Made by a program: the position numbers and the translations under genes. Below are positions 27,855 to 36,617 of a DNA stretch of 64,000 bases, one piece after another. The stretch covers positions 62,001-126,000 of the forward strand of contig JAEUUZ010000048.1 of the NCBI GenBank assembly GCA_016786765.1, in the 5' to 3' direction. The stretch is from Chitinophagales bacterium. Its GTDB lineage: Bacteria > Bacteroidota > Bacteroidia > Chitinophagales > LD1. Numbering within the stretch: position 1 is the stretch's first letter; every line of letters begins with the position of its first letter. The notes below the pieces were generated by a model. That model made no database searches. It was not told the DNA's origin and worked only from the letters and a program-made list of their open reading frames with translations.

Positions 27855-27923
27855 ATGATTTCCACAAACCTTAATTCTTGTAATATTTGCTGCTGTACCT
27901 ATTACCCCGAGGGCTGTTGGTGA
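27855..27923 (+). CDS. Cysteine-rich leader peptide of a putative cysE-cysM attenuator
   Basis: A 22-residue open frame ATG...TGA beginning MISTNLNSCNICCCTYY and ending PEGCW. Cys codons occupy positions 9, 12, 13, 14 and 21: three different-frame-free TGT/TGC codons in a row plus two more. Five Cys in 22 residues is far above chance and the peptide sits just upstream of two cysteine-biosynthesis genes. Its tail contains GAGGGCT (27909-27915), complementary to the 5' arm of the following terminator. The peptide itself probably has no function beyond making ribosomes pause when charged tRNA-Cys is scarce. Role is inferred; the reading frame is read directly. Confidence 0.8.
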   Translation: MISTNLNSCNICCCTYYPEGCW

Positions 27924-27980
27924 ATCATTTGAGTTTAATAATTGAATAAATGAGCCCTTCAGCAATGGAGGGCTTTTTTA
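27909..27980 (+). promoter_or_regulatory. Alternative antiterminator/terminator fold (cysteine attenuator)
   Basis: GAGGGCT occurs twice: 27909-27915 inside the leader and 27968-27974 in the terminator. Both can pair with AGCCCTT at 27953-27959, so the two hairpins exclude each other. A ribosome stalled at Cys codons 12-14 (27888-27896) would leave 27909-27915 free to pair and block the terminator. A ribosome that reaches the stop at 27921 would cover it and let the terminator form. Confidence 0.75.
27953..27979 (+). terminator. Rho-independent terminator in front of cysE (attenuator)
   Basis: Eight-pair stem AGCCCTTC (27953-27960) with GGAGGGCT (27967-27974), including one T-G wobble, six-base loop AGCAAT, then six T from 27974. 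It points into cysE and ends only 11 bp before its ATG, so it is placed to control entry to the operon and not to end the DUF4105 transcript, whose stop is 150 bp away. Confidence 0.85.
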
Positions 27981-27990
27981 ATGTATATAT

Positions 27991-28827
27991 ATGAGTAATA
28001 TCGCATTATTTGAGAAAATTAAAGTGTTCAACAATGAGCACAAAGAGTATATTCCATCGAAGCAAGAAATTGAATTGTTTGCCGATGAACTGCTCGATTT
28101 TTTGTTTCCACTTCGCGCTCGATACAGTAATTCTGCTCCGTTTTCTGATTTGAAGTATGAATTACTGTTTAAGAAGCTAGAATTATTGCTTGCCCCTTTT
28201 GCAGAAAAGAACAACTTTAATGCTGCAGCGCTTTCAACAGCATTTTTTCACAACCTTTCACCCGTATTTGATTTATTATTATTGGATGCTGAAGCCATTC
28301 AACGTTTCGATCCGGCTGCAAATTCAATTGAAGAGGTAATTACAGCCTATCCCGGATTTTATGCGGTTTCTTTATACCGTATATCGCATATTCTTTATAC
28401 CTTGGGAATCCCAACGATTCCCCGCATTATTTCAGAGCATGCACACAGTAAAACCGGCATTGATATTCACCCGGGTGCAACCATTGGTAAGTCGTTTTTC
28501 ATAGACCATGGCACAGGTGTGGTAATTGGGGAAACAACCTTAATTGGCGATAATGTGAAGATCTACCAAGGGGTAACATTAGGAGCATTGCAAGTGTCGA
28601 AAGCGCAAGCGCAAAAGAAGCGTCACCCTACTATTGAAGACAATGTGATGATTTATTCAGGGGCTACAATTTTGGGCGGAGATACTTTAATTGGACACGA
28701 TAGTGTAATTGGAGGAAATGTTTGGCTTACGGCCGGAGTGCCCTCATTTTCTTTAGTATTCGCTACACACGAAGTGAAGGTAAGAAACAGTAAAGAATTT
28801 GTTGAACCAATTGATTTTGTTATTTAA
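27991..28827 (+). CDS. cysE: Serine O-acetyltransferase
   Basis: A 278-residue enzyme making O-acetylserine from serine and acetyl-CoA. The N-terminal helical domain (1-140) leads to left-handed beta-helix hexapeptide repeats (about 150-265; DIHPGATIGKSFFIDHGTGVVIGETTLIG). The catalytic His residues are in HPGA and DHGTG. The loop ALQVSKAQAQKKRHPTIEDNV is typical. The ATG at 27991 is chosen because an upstream ATG at 27981 runs into a stop after five codons. Expression is likely gated by the leader and terminator just upstream. Followed after 24 bp by the cysteine synthase that uses its product. Confidence 0.95.
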   Translation: MSNIALFEKIKVFNNEHKEYIPSKQEIELFADELLDFLFPLRARYSNSAPFSDLKYELLFKKLELLLAPFAEKNNFNAAALSTAFFHNLSPVFDLLLLDAEAIQRFDPAANSIEEVITAYPGFYAVSLYRISHILYTLGIPTIPRIISEHAHSKTGIDIHPGATIGKSFFIDHGTGVVIGETTLIGDNVKIYQGVTLGALQVSKAQAQKKRHPTIEDNVMIYSGATILGGDTLIGHDSVIGGNVWLTAGVPSFSLVFATHEVKVRNSKEFVEPIDFVI

Positions 28828-28851
28828 ATAAACCTATAAAATAGAAAACAC

Positions 28852-29763
28852 ATGAAAGCGAACAACATTCTACAAACCATTGGCAACACGCCACACGTAA
28901 AATTGAACCGATTGTACGGCAGTGATAGCGAAGTATACGTTAAGCTCGAAAAACAAAACCCGGGAGCATCTATCAAAGATCGTATCGCTTTAGCGATGAT
29001 CGAAGATGCAGAAGCTAAAGGGCTTTTGAAACCGGACTCGGTGATTATTGAACCAACGTCAGGGAATACAGGCATTGGATTGGCAATTGTTGCTGCGGTA
29101 AAAGGGTACAAACTAATATTAGTTATGCCTGAATCAATGAGTATTGAACGCAGACGGTTGATGGCTGTTTACGGTGCGCAATTAGAGCTTACTCCGCGCG
29201 AAAAAGGAATGAAAGGGGCTATTGAAAAAGCCAACGAACTAGCTGCAAACACATCAAACTCATGGATTCCGCAACAGTTCTCGAACCCTGCAAACATAGA
29301 TATTCACAGAAGAACTACTGCGCAAGAAATTATTAACGATTTCCCTGAAGGATTAGATTATTTAATCACAGGTGTTGGAACCGGAGGACACATTTCCGGT
29401 GTTGCTGAAGTACTTAAAGCAAAGTTTCCTTCACTTAAAGTATTTGCCGTTGAACCGGCTGCTTCGCCTGTAATAAGTGGCGGACAACCGGCTCCACACC
29501 CAATTCAAGGGATTGGCGCAGGCTTTATTCCCGATAATTTAAAAAGAGAACTCTTAGATGGTGTAATTACTGTAACTAAAGAGGAAGCGTTTGAATATGC
29601 GCAACGAATTGCTAGAGAAGAAGGCATTTTTGTGGGTATTTCATCAGGAGCATCTTTGGCCGCTGTAGCCAAAAAGCTGGCTGAAGTGCCTAAAGGTAGT
29701 CGTGTACTTACGTTTGCTTATGATACAGGAGAACGCTACTTAAGTATTGAAGGATTGTTTTAA
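28852..29763 (+). CDS. cysM: O-acetylserine sulfhydrylase (cysteine synthase)
   Basis: A 303-residue fold-type II PLP enzyme making cysteine from O-acetylserine and sulfide. The PLP lysine is Lys42 (GASIKDR). The PTSGNTG loop binds substrate and GTGGHISG binds the PLP phosphate. I use the symbol cysM because of the short form and the [17 protein letters not shown] region, but cysK is an equally valid name for function. Co-transcribed with cysE and closed by a strong terminator at 29793-29821. Confidence 0.93.
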   Translation: MKANNILQTIGNTPHVKLNRLYGSDSEVYVKLEKQNPGASIKDRIALAMIEDAEAKGLLKPDSVIIEPTSGNTGIGLAIVAAVKGYKLILVMPESMSIERRRLMAVYGAQLELTPREKGMKGAIEKANELAANTSNSWIPQQFSNPANIDIHRRTTAQEIINDFPEGLDYLITGVGTGGHISGVAEVLKAKFPSLKVFAVEPAASPVISGGQPAPHPIQGIGAGFIPDNLKRELLDGVITVTKEEAFEYAQRIAREEGIFVGISSGASLAAVAKKLAEVPKGSRVLTFAYDTGERYLSIEGLF

Positions 29764-29792
29764 TCAAGTCTGTTTGTTTTATTGTTTTTTGG

Positions 29793-29821
29793 AAGCCAGG
29801 GCATTATTGTCTTGGCTTTTT
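29793..29821 (+). terminator. Rho-independent terminator after cysM
   Basis: Ten-pair stem AAGCCAGGGC (29793-29802) with GTCTTGGCTT (29809-29818), including G-T pairs, loop ATTATT, followed by T at 29817-29821. It ends the cysE-cysM operon before holA. Confidence 0.85.
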
Positions 29822-29883
29822 GATGTCGATATCTTTCAAACAGTTTACCCGATTGAAATGTACAGAAAAGTTATTTTTACAGT

Positions 29884-30909
29884 ATGGCCGCAGAAACCTT
29901 TGAAACAATATTACAGTCGATTCAGAAGAAACAATTTTCACCTTTCTATATTTTTTATGGGGAAGAAGAATTTTTCATCGATCGATTAAGTGCAGCAATG
30001 GAGGAATCGGTATTAGCCGAAAGTGAGAAAGCGTTTAATCAAAACATTCTTTACGGGAAAGATATTACATCGTCTCAACTCATAGAAACTTGTAGAAGAT
30101 TGCCAATGATGGCCGAACGTCAATTGGTGTTAATTCGAGAAGCCCAGTCGTTTCAATTCAGAAAAGAGGAAGATGAAGCGCCATTATTGAGTTATTTAAA
30201 ACACCCAACTCCCTCAACGGTATTAGTTTTCGCATTTAAGCATGGTAATCCGGATAAACGGAAAAGTTTTTATAAAGAATTAATCGCAAAATCGGTTTCA
30301 TTTGAATCTAAAAAGCTCTATGAAAACCAAGTAGGTTCATGGGTTAAGAAATATGTAACGCAACATGGTTTTGGCATTACCGAGGATGCAGTAGAGTTAT
30401 TGGTTGAGTTTACCGGCAATGATTTGAGTACAGTATCAAACGAATTATCGAAAATTTTCATTAGTAAACCTGCGAAATCCACGCTATCGTATGAAGATAT
30501 TGAGCAATCGGTAGGTATGCTCAAGGAGTTCAGTGTATTTGAGTTAAATAACGCGTTAGGAAGCAAACAAGTGGCTAAGGCATTTCGTATTGCCAACTAC
30601 TTCAAATCGAACCCCAAAAGCGCTCCATTAGTGATGATGCTAGGTACATTACATGGCTTTTTCGTAAAAGTGTTTATTTGCAGCAATAATCGTGGAATGC
30701 AAGATGCAGACCTAGCAAGAATACTAAAGGTCAGTCCATTTTTTGTAAAAGATTACAGAACTGCTTCACAACATTATTCTCCTCAAAAGTTGGCGCAAAT
30801 ATTCCAAACCTTGGCTGAATTTGATTTGCGGTCAAAGGGTGTTGACAGTACCAATAATATGGGTGAAGGCGAAATGATACGGGAGTTGATCTACCGTATC
30901 ATTCAATAA
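29884..30909 (+). CDS. holA: DNA polymerase III subunit delta
   Basis: A 341-residue clamp-loader subunit that opens the sliding clamp. Family features include FYIFYGEEEFFIDR at the start, the RRLPMMAERQLVLIREA strand-helix segment near 75-92, NDLSTVSNELSKI near 180 and the C-terminal collar region. It converges on the OmpH-like gene, 17 bp between stops, without a hairpin. If the small gene at 17985 is indeed HolD-like, two clamp-loader-related genes fall in this window, though 11 kb apart. Confidence 0.93.
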   Translation: MAAETFETILQSIQKKQFSPFYIFYGEEEFFIDRLSAAMEESVLAESEKAFNQNILYGKDITSSQLIETCRRLPMMAERQLVLIREAQSFQFRKEEDEAPLLSYLKHPTPSTVLVFAFKHGNPDKRKSFYKELIAKSVSFESKKLYENQVGSWVKKYVTQHGFGITEDAVELLVEFTGNDLSTVSNELSKIFISKPAKSTLSYEDIEQSVGMLKEFSVFELNNALGSKQVAKAFRIANYFKSNPKSAPLVMMLGTLHGFFVKVFICSNNRGMQDADLARILKVSPFFVKDYRTASQHYSPQKLAQIFQTLAEFDLRSKGVDSTNNMGEGEMIRELIYRIIQ

Positions 30910-30926
30910 ATCTCAAAAAAACGATA

Positions 30927-31520
30927 TTACTTCGCTTTGTACTTCTCGTTCATACCTTTTACCACATCATTAGTGATATTGTAAGTACTATCTTTATAAA
31001 GGATTGAACCGCCTTTAGAATATGTCAGAATATAAGAGAAACGTTTATCAGCATTGTATTCAGTAAGGAATGAATCTAATTTTGCATTAAGTTCCAAATT
31101 AAATTTTGTTTGATCGGCCATTAGCGATTCCGACATTTGCATTTGCTTTTGCTCTAATGCAGCTTTTCGATTAATTAATTTTTCTTGGATGGCCTCACCT
31201 TCTGCTTGGGTAATTGTAGCTGCACGTTGTTGCAAATCGTAGGCTGCGCGTTGTAAAGATTCAGCTTCACCTTGTAAAGTGCTTTCAATGCTTTTCTGAC
31301 GTTTTTCTAAATCAGATTTTCGCTCTTTAAAAAAGATATAATTGGTTTCTAAGGAATCAATATCTACATAAGCTATAATTTGACCTGATTTTCCGGATGC
31401 TGCATTTATACTTGAATTTGGAGCTTTTGTGCATGATTTACAGTCTTTAAAATGCAGATAAAACAACACAGCTACGGCAACGGCCAGAACCCCATTAATA
31501 ATCAAACTAAGATTTTTCAT
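30927..31520 (-). CDS. OmpH/Skp-family periplasmic chaperone-like protein
   Basis: 197 residues from the ATG at 31520, which gives an uninterrupted membrane anchor (KNLSLIINGVLAVAVAVLFYLHF). An ATG six codons upstream (31538) adds only HKINE. The OmpH domain follows: IAYVDIDSLETNY at about 48-60, then a long Gln/Glu/Lys-rich coiled coil (about 65-145) forming the tentacles, and a closing strand region (FSYILTYSKGGSILYKDS). Skp-like proteins hold outer-membrane proteins in the periplasm; here the N-terminus seems to stay anchored. Last gene of the long operon that begins at 39427. Confidence 0.87.
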   Translation of the reverse strand: MKNLSLIINGVLAVAVAVLFYLHFKDCKSCTKAPNSSINAASGKSGQIIAYVDIDSLETNYIFFKERKSDLEKRQKSIESTLQGEAESLQRAAYDLQQRAATITQAEGEAIQEKLINRKAALEQKQMQMSESLMADQTKFNLELNAKLDSFLTEYNADKRFSYILTYSKGGSILYKDSTYNITNDVVKGMNEKYKAK

Positions 31521-31547
31521 TTCATTTATTTTATGCAAGGATAATAT

Positions 31548-34500
31548 TTATTTTTTAACAGAATCAACAGGTGTAGTCGGAATCACCGGTGTTTCTATTT
31601 TTTTCACAGAATCAACGGGTGCTGGAGGTACTTGAGGTACTTCCGACTTCGCAGGCGTTTCAGCAGGAGGTGTTGTAACCGGAACAACCGTTTTCTTCAC
31701 TGTATCCGTTACTGAAGGAACAACCGGAGTTTCTATTTTTACAGGTTTTTCAGTAGGCGGTGTAACAACAGGAACATCCGTTTTCTTTACGGTATCGGAA
31801 GTTATTGGAACAACAGTAGGGGCCGATTTCTTCACCGTATCTTGGGAAGTAGGAACAACAGGAGGTACAGTTGGCGAAGGGTTTTCATCCTTTGTTCCAT
31901 ATTTCTCTTTCAATTTATCGGCACGCGATTTTGGGGGCTCAGGTTTTTCCTCTTTCTTTTTCTCAGGTACAGCAACCGGCTCTTCAACTTTATTCTCTAC
32001 AGGCTTTGTTTCAGTTGGTTTTACTTCAGCATCGGGTTTCTTTTCAGGTGCTACTTTTTGTTCCAATTTAGCTTTTGCAGCAGCGGAATCTTTCGCTGTC
32101 ATTGGCGGCTTAGGCTTAACATATACCTTTTCGTTAGGCAATGAAGGATTTGTCTTTTCCTTCATAGCATCTACAAAAGCTTGCTTGTTGATTGTTGATC
32201 CAATGGTGTAGGTAAAGAATTTATTGTTCTTATCCATTACCTTTCTTTTATCAGGAGCAACAGCACCAATAGTTCTATTGAAATCATCGTAAGAAGATAC
32301 CATGCCCAATAATCCCGGCTTATATTCGAAGTAATACCATTCGTTATTACCGGTTTTGATATAGATATTAAAATAATCTGCACCTTGGCGCGGACCAATT
32401 TCAATATAGCCTTCCAATTTTTTATGAATTGCTCGTTCGCCAATGAACGAAACCCCGATTTTACCATACGATCGGAACGTAAAATCAACCGGATCATAAA
32501 TGAAATTCACATCCGAAAAAACTAGGTAATGCGGAAGATTTTTCGGGCGTTTAAATTGTTGTGTTGTTTCAAATTCTTTAATCAACTTTTCTTCATCTTT
32601 CGCCAGAGTCTGATAAATCGTTTTAAAACGCTCGGTAGTATAATCAATATCTGGCATATCGGTATTATCAACATACATTACGTTCTGTAACTTTTCTTGA
32701 ATCGATTTGTTATCGAAATTCATGTCCAAGCCGAAAGTAACATTCATTAAAAGTTCACGTTTAGCTAAATCATTCGTAAACGAACCAACCGCTAAAGTTT
32801 TCATTAAGCCGAAATCAACAGGCAAGTTTATTCCTCCATCTCCTTTTACAATACCTTTGGCATCATCATATTTCAATACATCTCCAATGGTAGCATCGCC
32901 TTTAATTCGCTTTTCATCGCCAAAGCTGTATTCACCTGTTTTCTCATTTTGTGTAATTACACCAACCGGTCGGAACATGGCAATATCGTTGTAATCGTGA
33001 AGAGGCGAGAAAAGAACAGAATAAGGAGAAGGCATATCCCCAGATTTATCAAAATAAAGTCCCATACCTAACTTAGTTCCATCAGATGACTTGATAATCG
33101 AATCATAATGAAAGAAAAACTTATCCGGATTGATATCGTCAATAATATTAAAATCAGCATTAGTAACATTTGGATTCTTGAATAAGAGTTTTGCAAAACC
33201 TTTAAAGAACAAATCAGGATTTCTCCCGAACAGACTAGCCTCCCCGATATACGTTGCATTTGGATAGAGATAAAAATTATCTTTTGTTTCGATATTACCT
33301 TTTGCCACTAAACTGTAATCCGTAAATTGATTTTTCTTAAACCCAACGACTTCTTTTTTGCAAGTGATATCGGATAAAACAATAGGTTGATTCGGATGGT
33401 CTTTACAAGAATATTTGAAGAAGCCATTTCCTTTTAACTCTGCTTTACTAATGATATCAAGCGTACAATCTTCAATTTTATGGCGTTTCGTAATGGTATC
33501 TGCTAAAATTGTAGCATGCTTTAACTGATCCATTTTTGCTTCCGATTGAATAACGACTATACCACTATCGGGAATAACTACTGCATCGGCAACATAAATT
33601 GCACTAACTTGTTCGCAACGAAGAATAGATGTTTGCAGGTTATATGTTGCACGTTTAGATAAGAACTTCAAACCTAACTGGCTTGCCCGTGTAGACTCGA
33701 AATACTCTCCCGGAGAACCGGCAGGTACTCGAAAATCAAGTATCTTTTTCTCGATATCCCATTTAAACTCTTTAATGTTCGTTTTGTATTGATTATAGGC
33801 AAACTCAGTTGGATTATTCGGTAAATTTGATTTAAAATCGGCTTGCTTATTTTTGAAATCCACAAAAGCCTTTACGTTAGGTGTTTTGAATGTTACCTTA
33901 TCGCCAAACTCTGATTTAATATTCAATTCAGCAGTATCGGCATTCATGTCATCGGTTTTAAAATTAAATTCTTTAGAGCTTAACAATGCTTCTTTCCAAT
34001 CCAATGCACCATTGCCTTTTAACCCTTTACTTGTAAGTAACAAGTTCCCTTTTAGTGACGTTTGATTATCGTACATGGAGAACGGACGATCTTTCATGGC
34101 TATCAACATAGAATCGCTTTTCGGTTTCCAAAACACTCTGTTTCCGCCACTCGAAACATCCGGTGTTTTCACCCCATCACTTACTTTTGCAATATGAAAT
34201 GTATCGGCAATGGCAATCATTGAATCGAGATAAAAGTTAATTTGATGTGATGACATAGAAGATGTTAAGTGCGTTAAATCACCTTTACCCGTTAAACCTC
34301 TGTAATCCAATGTTACATCGCCTTTGTATTTTCCTCCGCCTTTATAAGTATCCCAACCCGAAGTAGGAGCTGCGGTTGTAAAACCCAACGATAAGTCATC
34401 TTGAACTTTAATGCTCTCAGGAATATCGGGAAAAATACCACCCGAGACTAATTTACCTTTCCAGTTTATGGATTGAACGGAGAACGAATTCAAACTATCT

Positions 34501-36617
34501 AATCGGAATGGATCAATTTCAAAAAAGAAATCTTGTTTTTTATAAGAACCACCAGCAATTTCTCTATCGGCATAATAAGCGAAGGATTTGCCGGTGCTAA
34601 TTAACCGTGGATATTGCAATAATCTTGCTCTTCCCGATTTATTGATGGGTAAATCCACATCCATTCTTCCTGCAATCCCTTCAATATTCGTGCGAAGTGT
34701 TTTCAATACAGGTTGATTGTTGGCATCAACTTTATCGCCATCAGGAATATTGATTCGCAATGAATCGAGTTGTTGAAACCCTACATAAAACGAATCATAT
34801 TTAAAGTGATAGTTATTACCGAAGAAATCCATTCTGCCGCCATAAATCATTCCGTCAAATTCCATGTTTCGGTCTTTCTGGATTTTTACAAAATTATTGG
34901 CCGGATAGAATGAAACGCCAGCTGTATCGCTAATGGGTACATACTTCACTCCTTTCAACTCTATATTGTTATTCTTTAAATCAATATAATCGTTACCATC
35001 TTTAGGAATGGATTGTATTCTGATAATGTCGTAGTCTTTTTTCTTGGCATTCGACATTACATAATGCATTACTTTATCTCTTACTAATATAGTACTTGTA
35101 GGTTCGTCATAAATAATAAAGCCCTGTTTTACCAATTCATAAAAAATAGATTTAGCTTGTTGCTCTGTTAAGTGCGAATCGAACGCTTTAGCCACTTCAT
35201 CGGCATTTAGTGCACGGCTACCTGTTTTTTCAAACAATCGTTTAATTACGGAAAGCGGCTCATAATCTCCTACTCCTTGTAATTTTCGAATACGGTTTTT
35301 ATCGAAAAAATTATTTGATTCAAAGTTAGAACCCGTTTTACCGCTTCCTTCAAGTGTTTTGATTTGAATTCGGGTTGAATCTAAATTCCAAAAAATGGCA
35401 TCGGCATCAAATTCATGATTATGATAGGTGTCGATAAATTTTGATTGCGACATGGCTGTTTGTCCGCGCATTAATTTCAACTGACGTGTTTTCACCTTGT
35501 AAATCATCACTAGTTCAGGGTGGAAAATGGTATCCTTTCCATTAAATAAAAGGATCTGTGCCTTTTGAGAAGAAAGCTCATCATTCTTTTTAATCGGAAA
35601 TTCAGTGAAATATGCAGTAAGCACTTTTGTTATTTTATCGCTCTTATAAAATGTAACAGAGGCTTTCTCTTCAGGTGTTCCATAACCAATAACACGATTC
35701 CCGTAAAAGTTGAAACCACCGGTATAACTTACATTTGGGGCTAAATCTTTAATTGTAATTTTCAAATCTTTAGAATCAAAACGAGGGAATGTTGAACTGG
35801 CAGTATCACCAGTACCAAACTTATCGGAATACTTTCCGGATAAGGCTGTTGGAAAATATTCTTTGTGAAAAAACTCAACAGTATCAATTGTAATTATGAA
35901 ATTATCGAGATTCAAAGTGTATTCGCCTTTAACATTGGCATAAACTGTGGCAGGACTTACACCAGCTTTCGCCCAATCTACTTTCCCGCCCTTTCCAATC
36001 CATTTATTTTCTAATGGATAGTAATCTCCTGCTGTATTATTGATGATGATGGTATCGCGGTTGGTAAAGCCTACAAATCGAGATGCAGGAAAACTTACTT
36101 TAACTTTGCCTTCACTATTACCTATTGTATAGCTTGTAGACTCCACTTTCCATGTTTTAGCACTCGAAGTGTTTATTGCTCCTTTACTGAAAAACGCATT
36201 ACTAAACTCTGCAAACTTTAAGAATTCCTTGTTATCTCCCTTAGCCTTATTTTTGGCTGTTTGAATGGCAATATCTGACCAACTGGCAAATTTTGCAGGA
36301 TCGCCTTTGGCTTTTGTAAATGCATTTACAGCTGATAAATAGTTATAAAAATAAGGGAATGGCGACATCACCCTACTTAGCATTACATTCGATGTTTCAA
36401 TGATTTTTGCCATTTCCTGATCATTGATTTCTCCTTTTTTCACACCGGCTTGAAATTCGTCTACGGCTTGAGAACAATTCTCCAGCTTGTTGATTTTCAT
36501 AAAATCGTCTAACGCTTTTAAGAACTTATCTTTTTCCGTTGGAAAAGCCGAAACTACTTGCGCTTGAGAAGAGGAAGCAAATACGAAAAGCAAAAGAAAA
36601 TAAAATAACTTCTTCAT
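31548..36617 (-). CDS. Giant exported protein of unknown function with Pro/Lys repeat tail
   Basis: 1689 residues from the ATG at 36617, which overlaps the prmA stop by one base (TAATG); an upstream ATG at 36650 lies inside prmA. A signal peptide (KKLFYFLLLFVFASSSQAQ) precedes about 1500 residues that look mostly beta-rich, with many short repeats of LKGNG/FKSN type strands. A region near residues 452-514 (SVIKRLFEKTG, EQQAKSIFYELVKQGFIIYD) looks like a winged helix. The last 190 residues are low-complexity Pro, Lys and Glu with DTVKK/DSVKK repeated five times. No lipobox and no T9SS domain. I recognise no named family. Its operon partner is a periplasmic chaperone-like protein, so an envelope role is plausible. 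Confidence 0.85.
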   Translation of the reverse strand: MKKLFYFLLLFVFASSSQAQVVSAFPTEKDKFLKALDDFMKINKLENCSQAVDEFQAGVKKGEINDQEMAKIIETSNVMLSRVMSPFPYFYNYLSAVNAFTKAKGDPAKFASWSDIAIQTAKNKAKGDNKEFLKFAEFSNAFFSKGAINTSSAKTWKVESTSYTIGNSEGKVKVSFPASRFVGFTNRDTIIINNTAGDYYPLENKWIGKGGKVDWAKAGVSPATVYANVKGEYTLNLDNFIITIDTVEFFHKEYFPTALSGKYSDKFGTGDTASSTFPRFDSKDLKITIKDLAPNVSYTGGFNFYGNRVIGYGTPEEKASVTFYKSDKITKVLTAYFTEFPIKKNDELSSQKAQILLFNGKDTIFHPELVMIYKVKTRQLKLMRGQTAMSQSKFIDTYHNHEFDADAIFWNLDSTRIQIKTLEGSGKTGSNFESNNFFDKNRIRKLQGVGDYEPLSVIKRLFEKTGSRALNADEVAKAFDSHLTEQQAKSIFYELVKQGFIIYDEPTSTILVRDKVMHYVMSNAKKKDYDIIRIQSIPKDGNDYIDLKNNNIELKGVKYVPISDTAGVSFYPANNFVKIQKDRNMEFDGMIYGGRMDFFGNNYHFKYDSFYVGFQQLDSLRINIPDGDKVDANNQPVLKTLRTNIEGIAGRMDVDLPINKSGRARLLQYPRLISTGKSFAYYADREIAGGSYKKQDFFFEIDPFRLDSLNSFSVQSINWKGKLVSGGIFPDIPESIKVQDDLSLGFTTAAPTSGWDTYKGGGKYKGDVTLDYRGLTGKGDLTHLTSSMSSHQINFYLDSMIAIADTFHIAKVSDGVKTPDVSSGGNRVFWKPKSDSMLIAMKDRPFSMYDNQTSLKGNLLLTSKGLKGNGALDWKEALLSSKEFNFKTDDMNADTAELNIKSEFGDKVTFKTPNVKAFVDFKNKQADFKSNLPNNPTEFAYNQYKTNIKEFKWDIEKKILDFRVPAGSPGEYFESTRASQLGLKFLSKRATYNLQTSILRCEQVSAIYVADAVVIPDSGIVVIQSEAKMDQLKHATILADTITKRHKIEDCTLDIISKAELKGNGFFKYSCKDHPNQPIVLSDITCKKEVVGFKKNQFTDYSLVAKGNIETKDNFYLYPNATYIGEASLFGRNPDLFFKGFAKLLFKNPNVTNADFNIIDDINPDKFFFHYDSIIKSSDGTKLGMGLYFDKSGDMPSPYSVLFSPLHDYNDIAMFRPVGVITQNEKTGEYSFGDEKRIKGDATIGDVLKYDDAKGIVKGDGGINLPVDFGLMKTLAVGSFTNDLAKRELLMNVTFGLDMNFDNKSIQEKLQNVMYVDNTDMPDIDYTTERFKTIYQTLAKDEEKLIKEFETTQQFKRPKNLPHYLVFSDVNFIYDPVDFTFRSYGKIGVSFIGERAIHKKLEGYIEIGPRQGADYFNIYIKTGNNEWYYFEYKPGLLGMVSSYDDFNRTIGAVAPDKRKVMDKNNKFFTYTIGSTINKQAFVDAMKEKTNPSLPNEKVYVKPKPPMTAKDSAAAKAKLEQKVAPEKKPDAEVKPTETKPVENKVEEPVAVPEKKKEEKPEPPKSRADKLKEKYGTKDENPSPTVPPVVPTSQDTVKKSAPTVVPITSDTVKKTDVPVVTPPTEKPVKIETPVVPSVTDTVKKTVVPVTTPPAETPAKSEVPQVPPAPVDSVKKIETPVIPTTPVDSVKK
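31551..31910 (-). repeat. Degenerate repeats encoding D(T/S)VKK-Pro-rich units
   Basis: The C-terminal 120 residues of the giant protein repeat D(T/S)VKK followed by 10-25 residues rich in Pro, Val and Thr (for example DTVKKSAPTVVPITS and DSVKKIETPVIPTTPV). Five copies can be counted. Such tails often span or bind the cell wall, but that is not shown here. Confidence 0.7.

Noticed and set aside
27981-27998. ATG at 27981 as cysE start
   Set aside because: It reaches a stop after five codons; the cysE frame starts at 27991.
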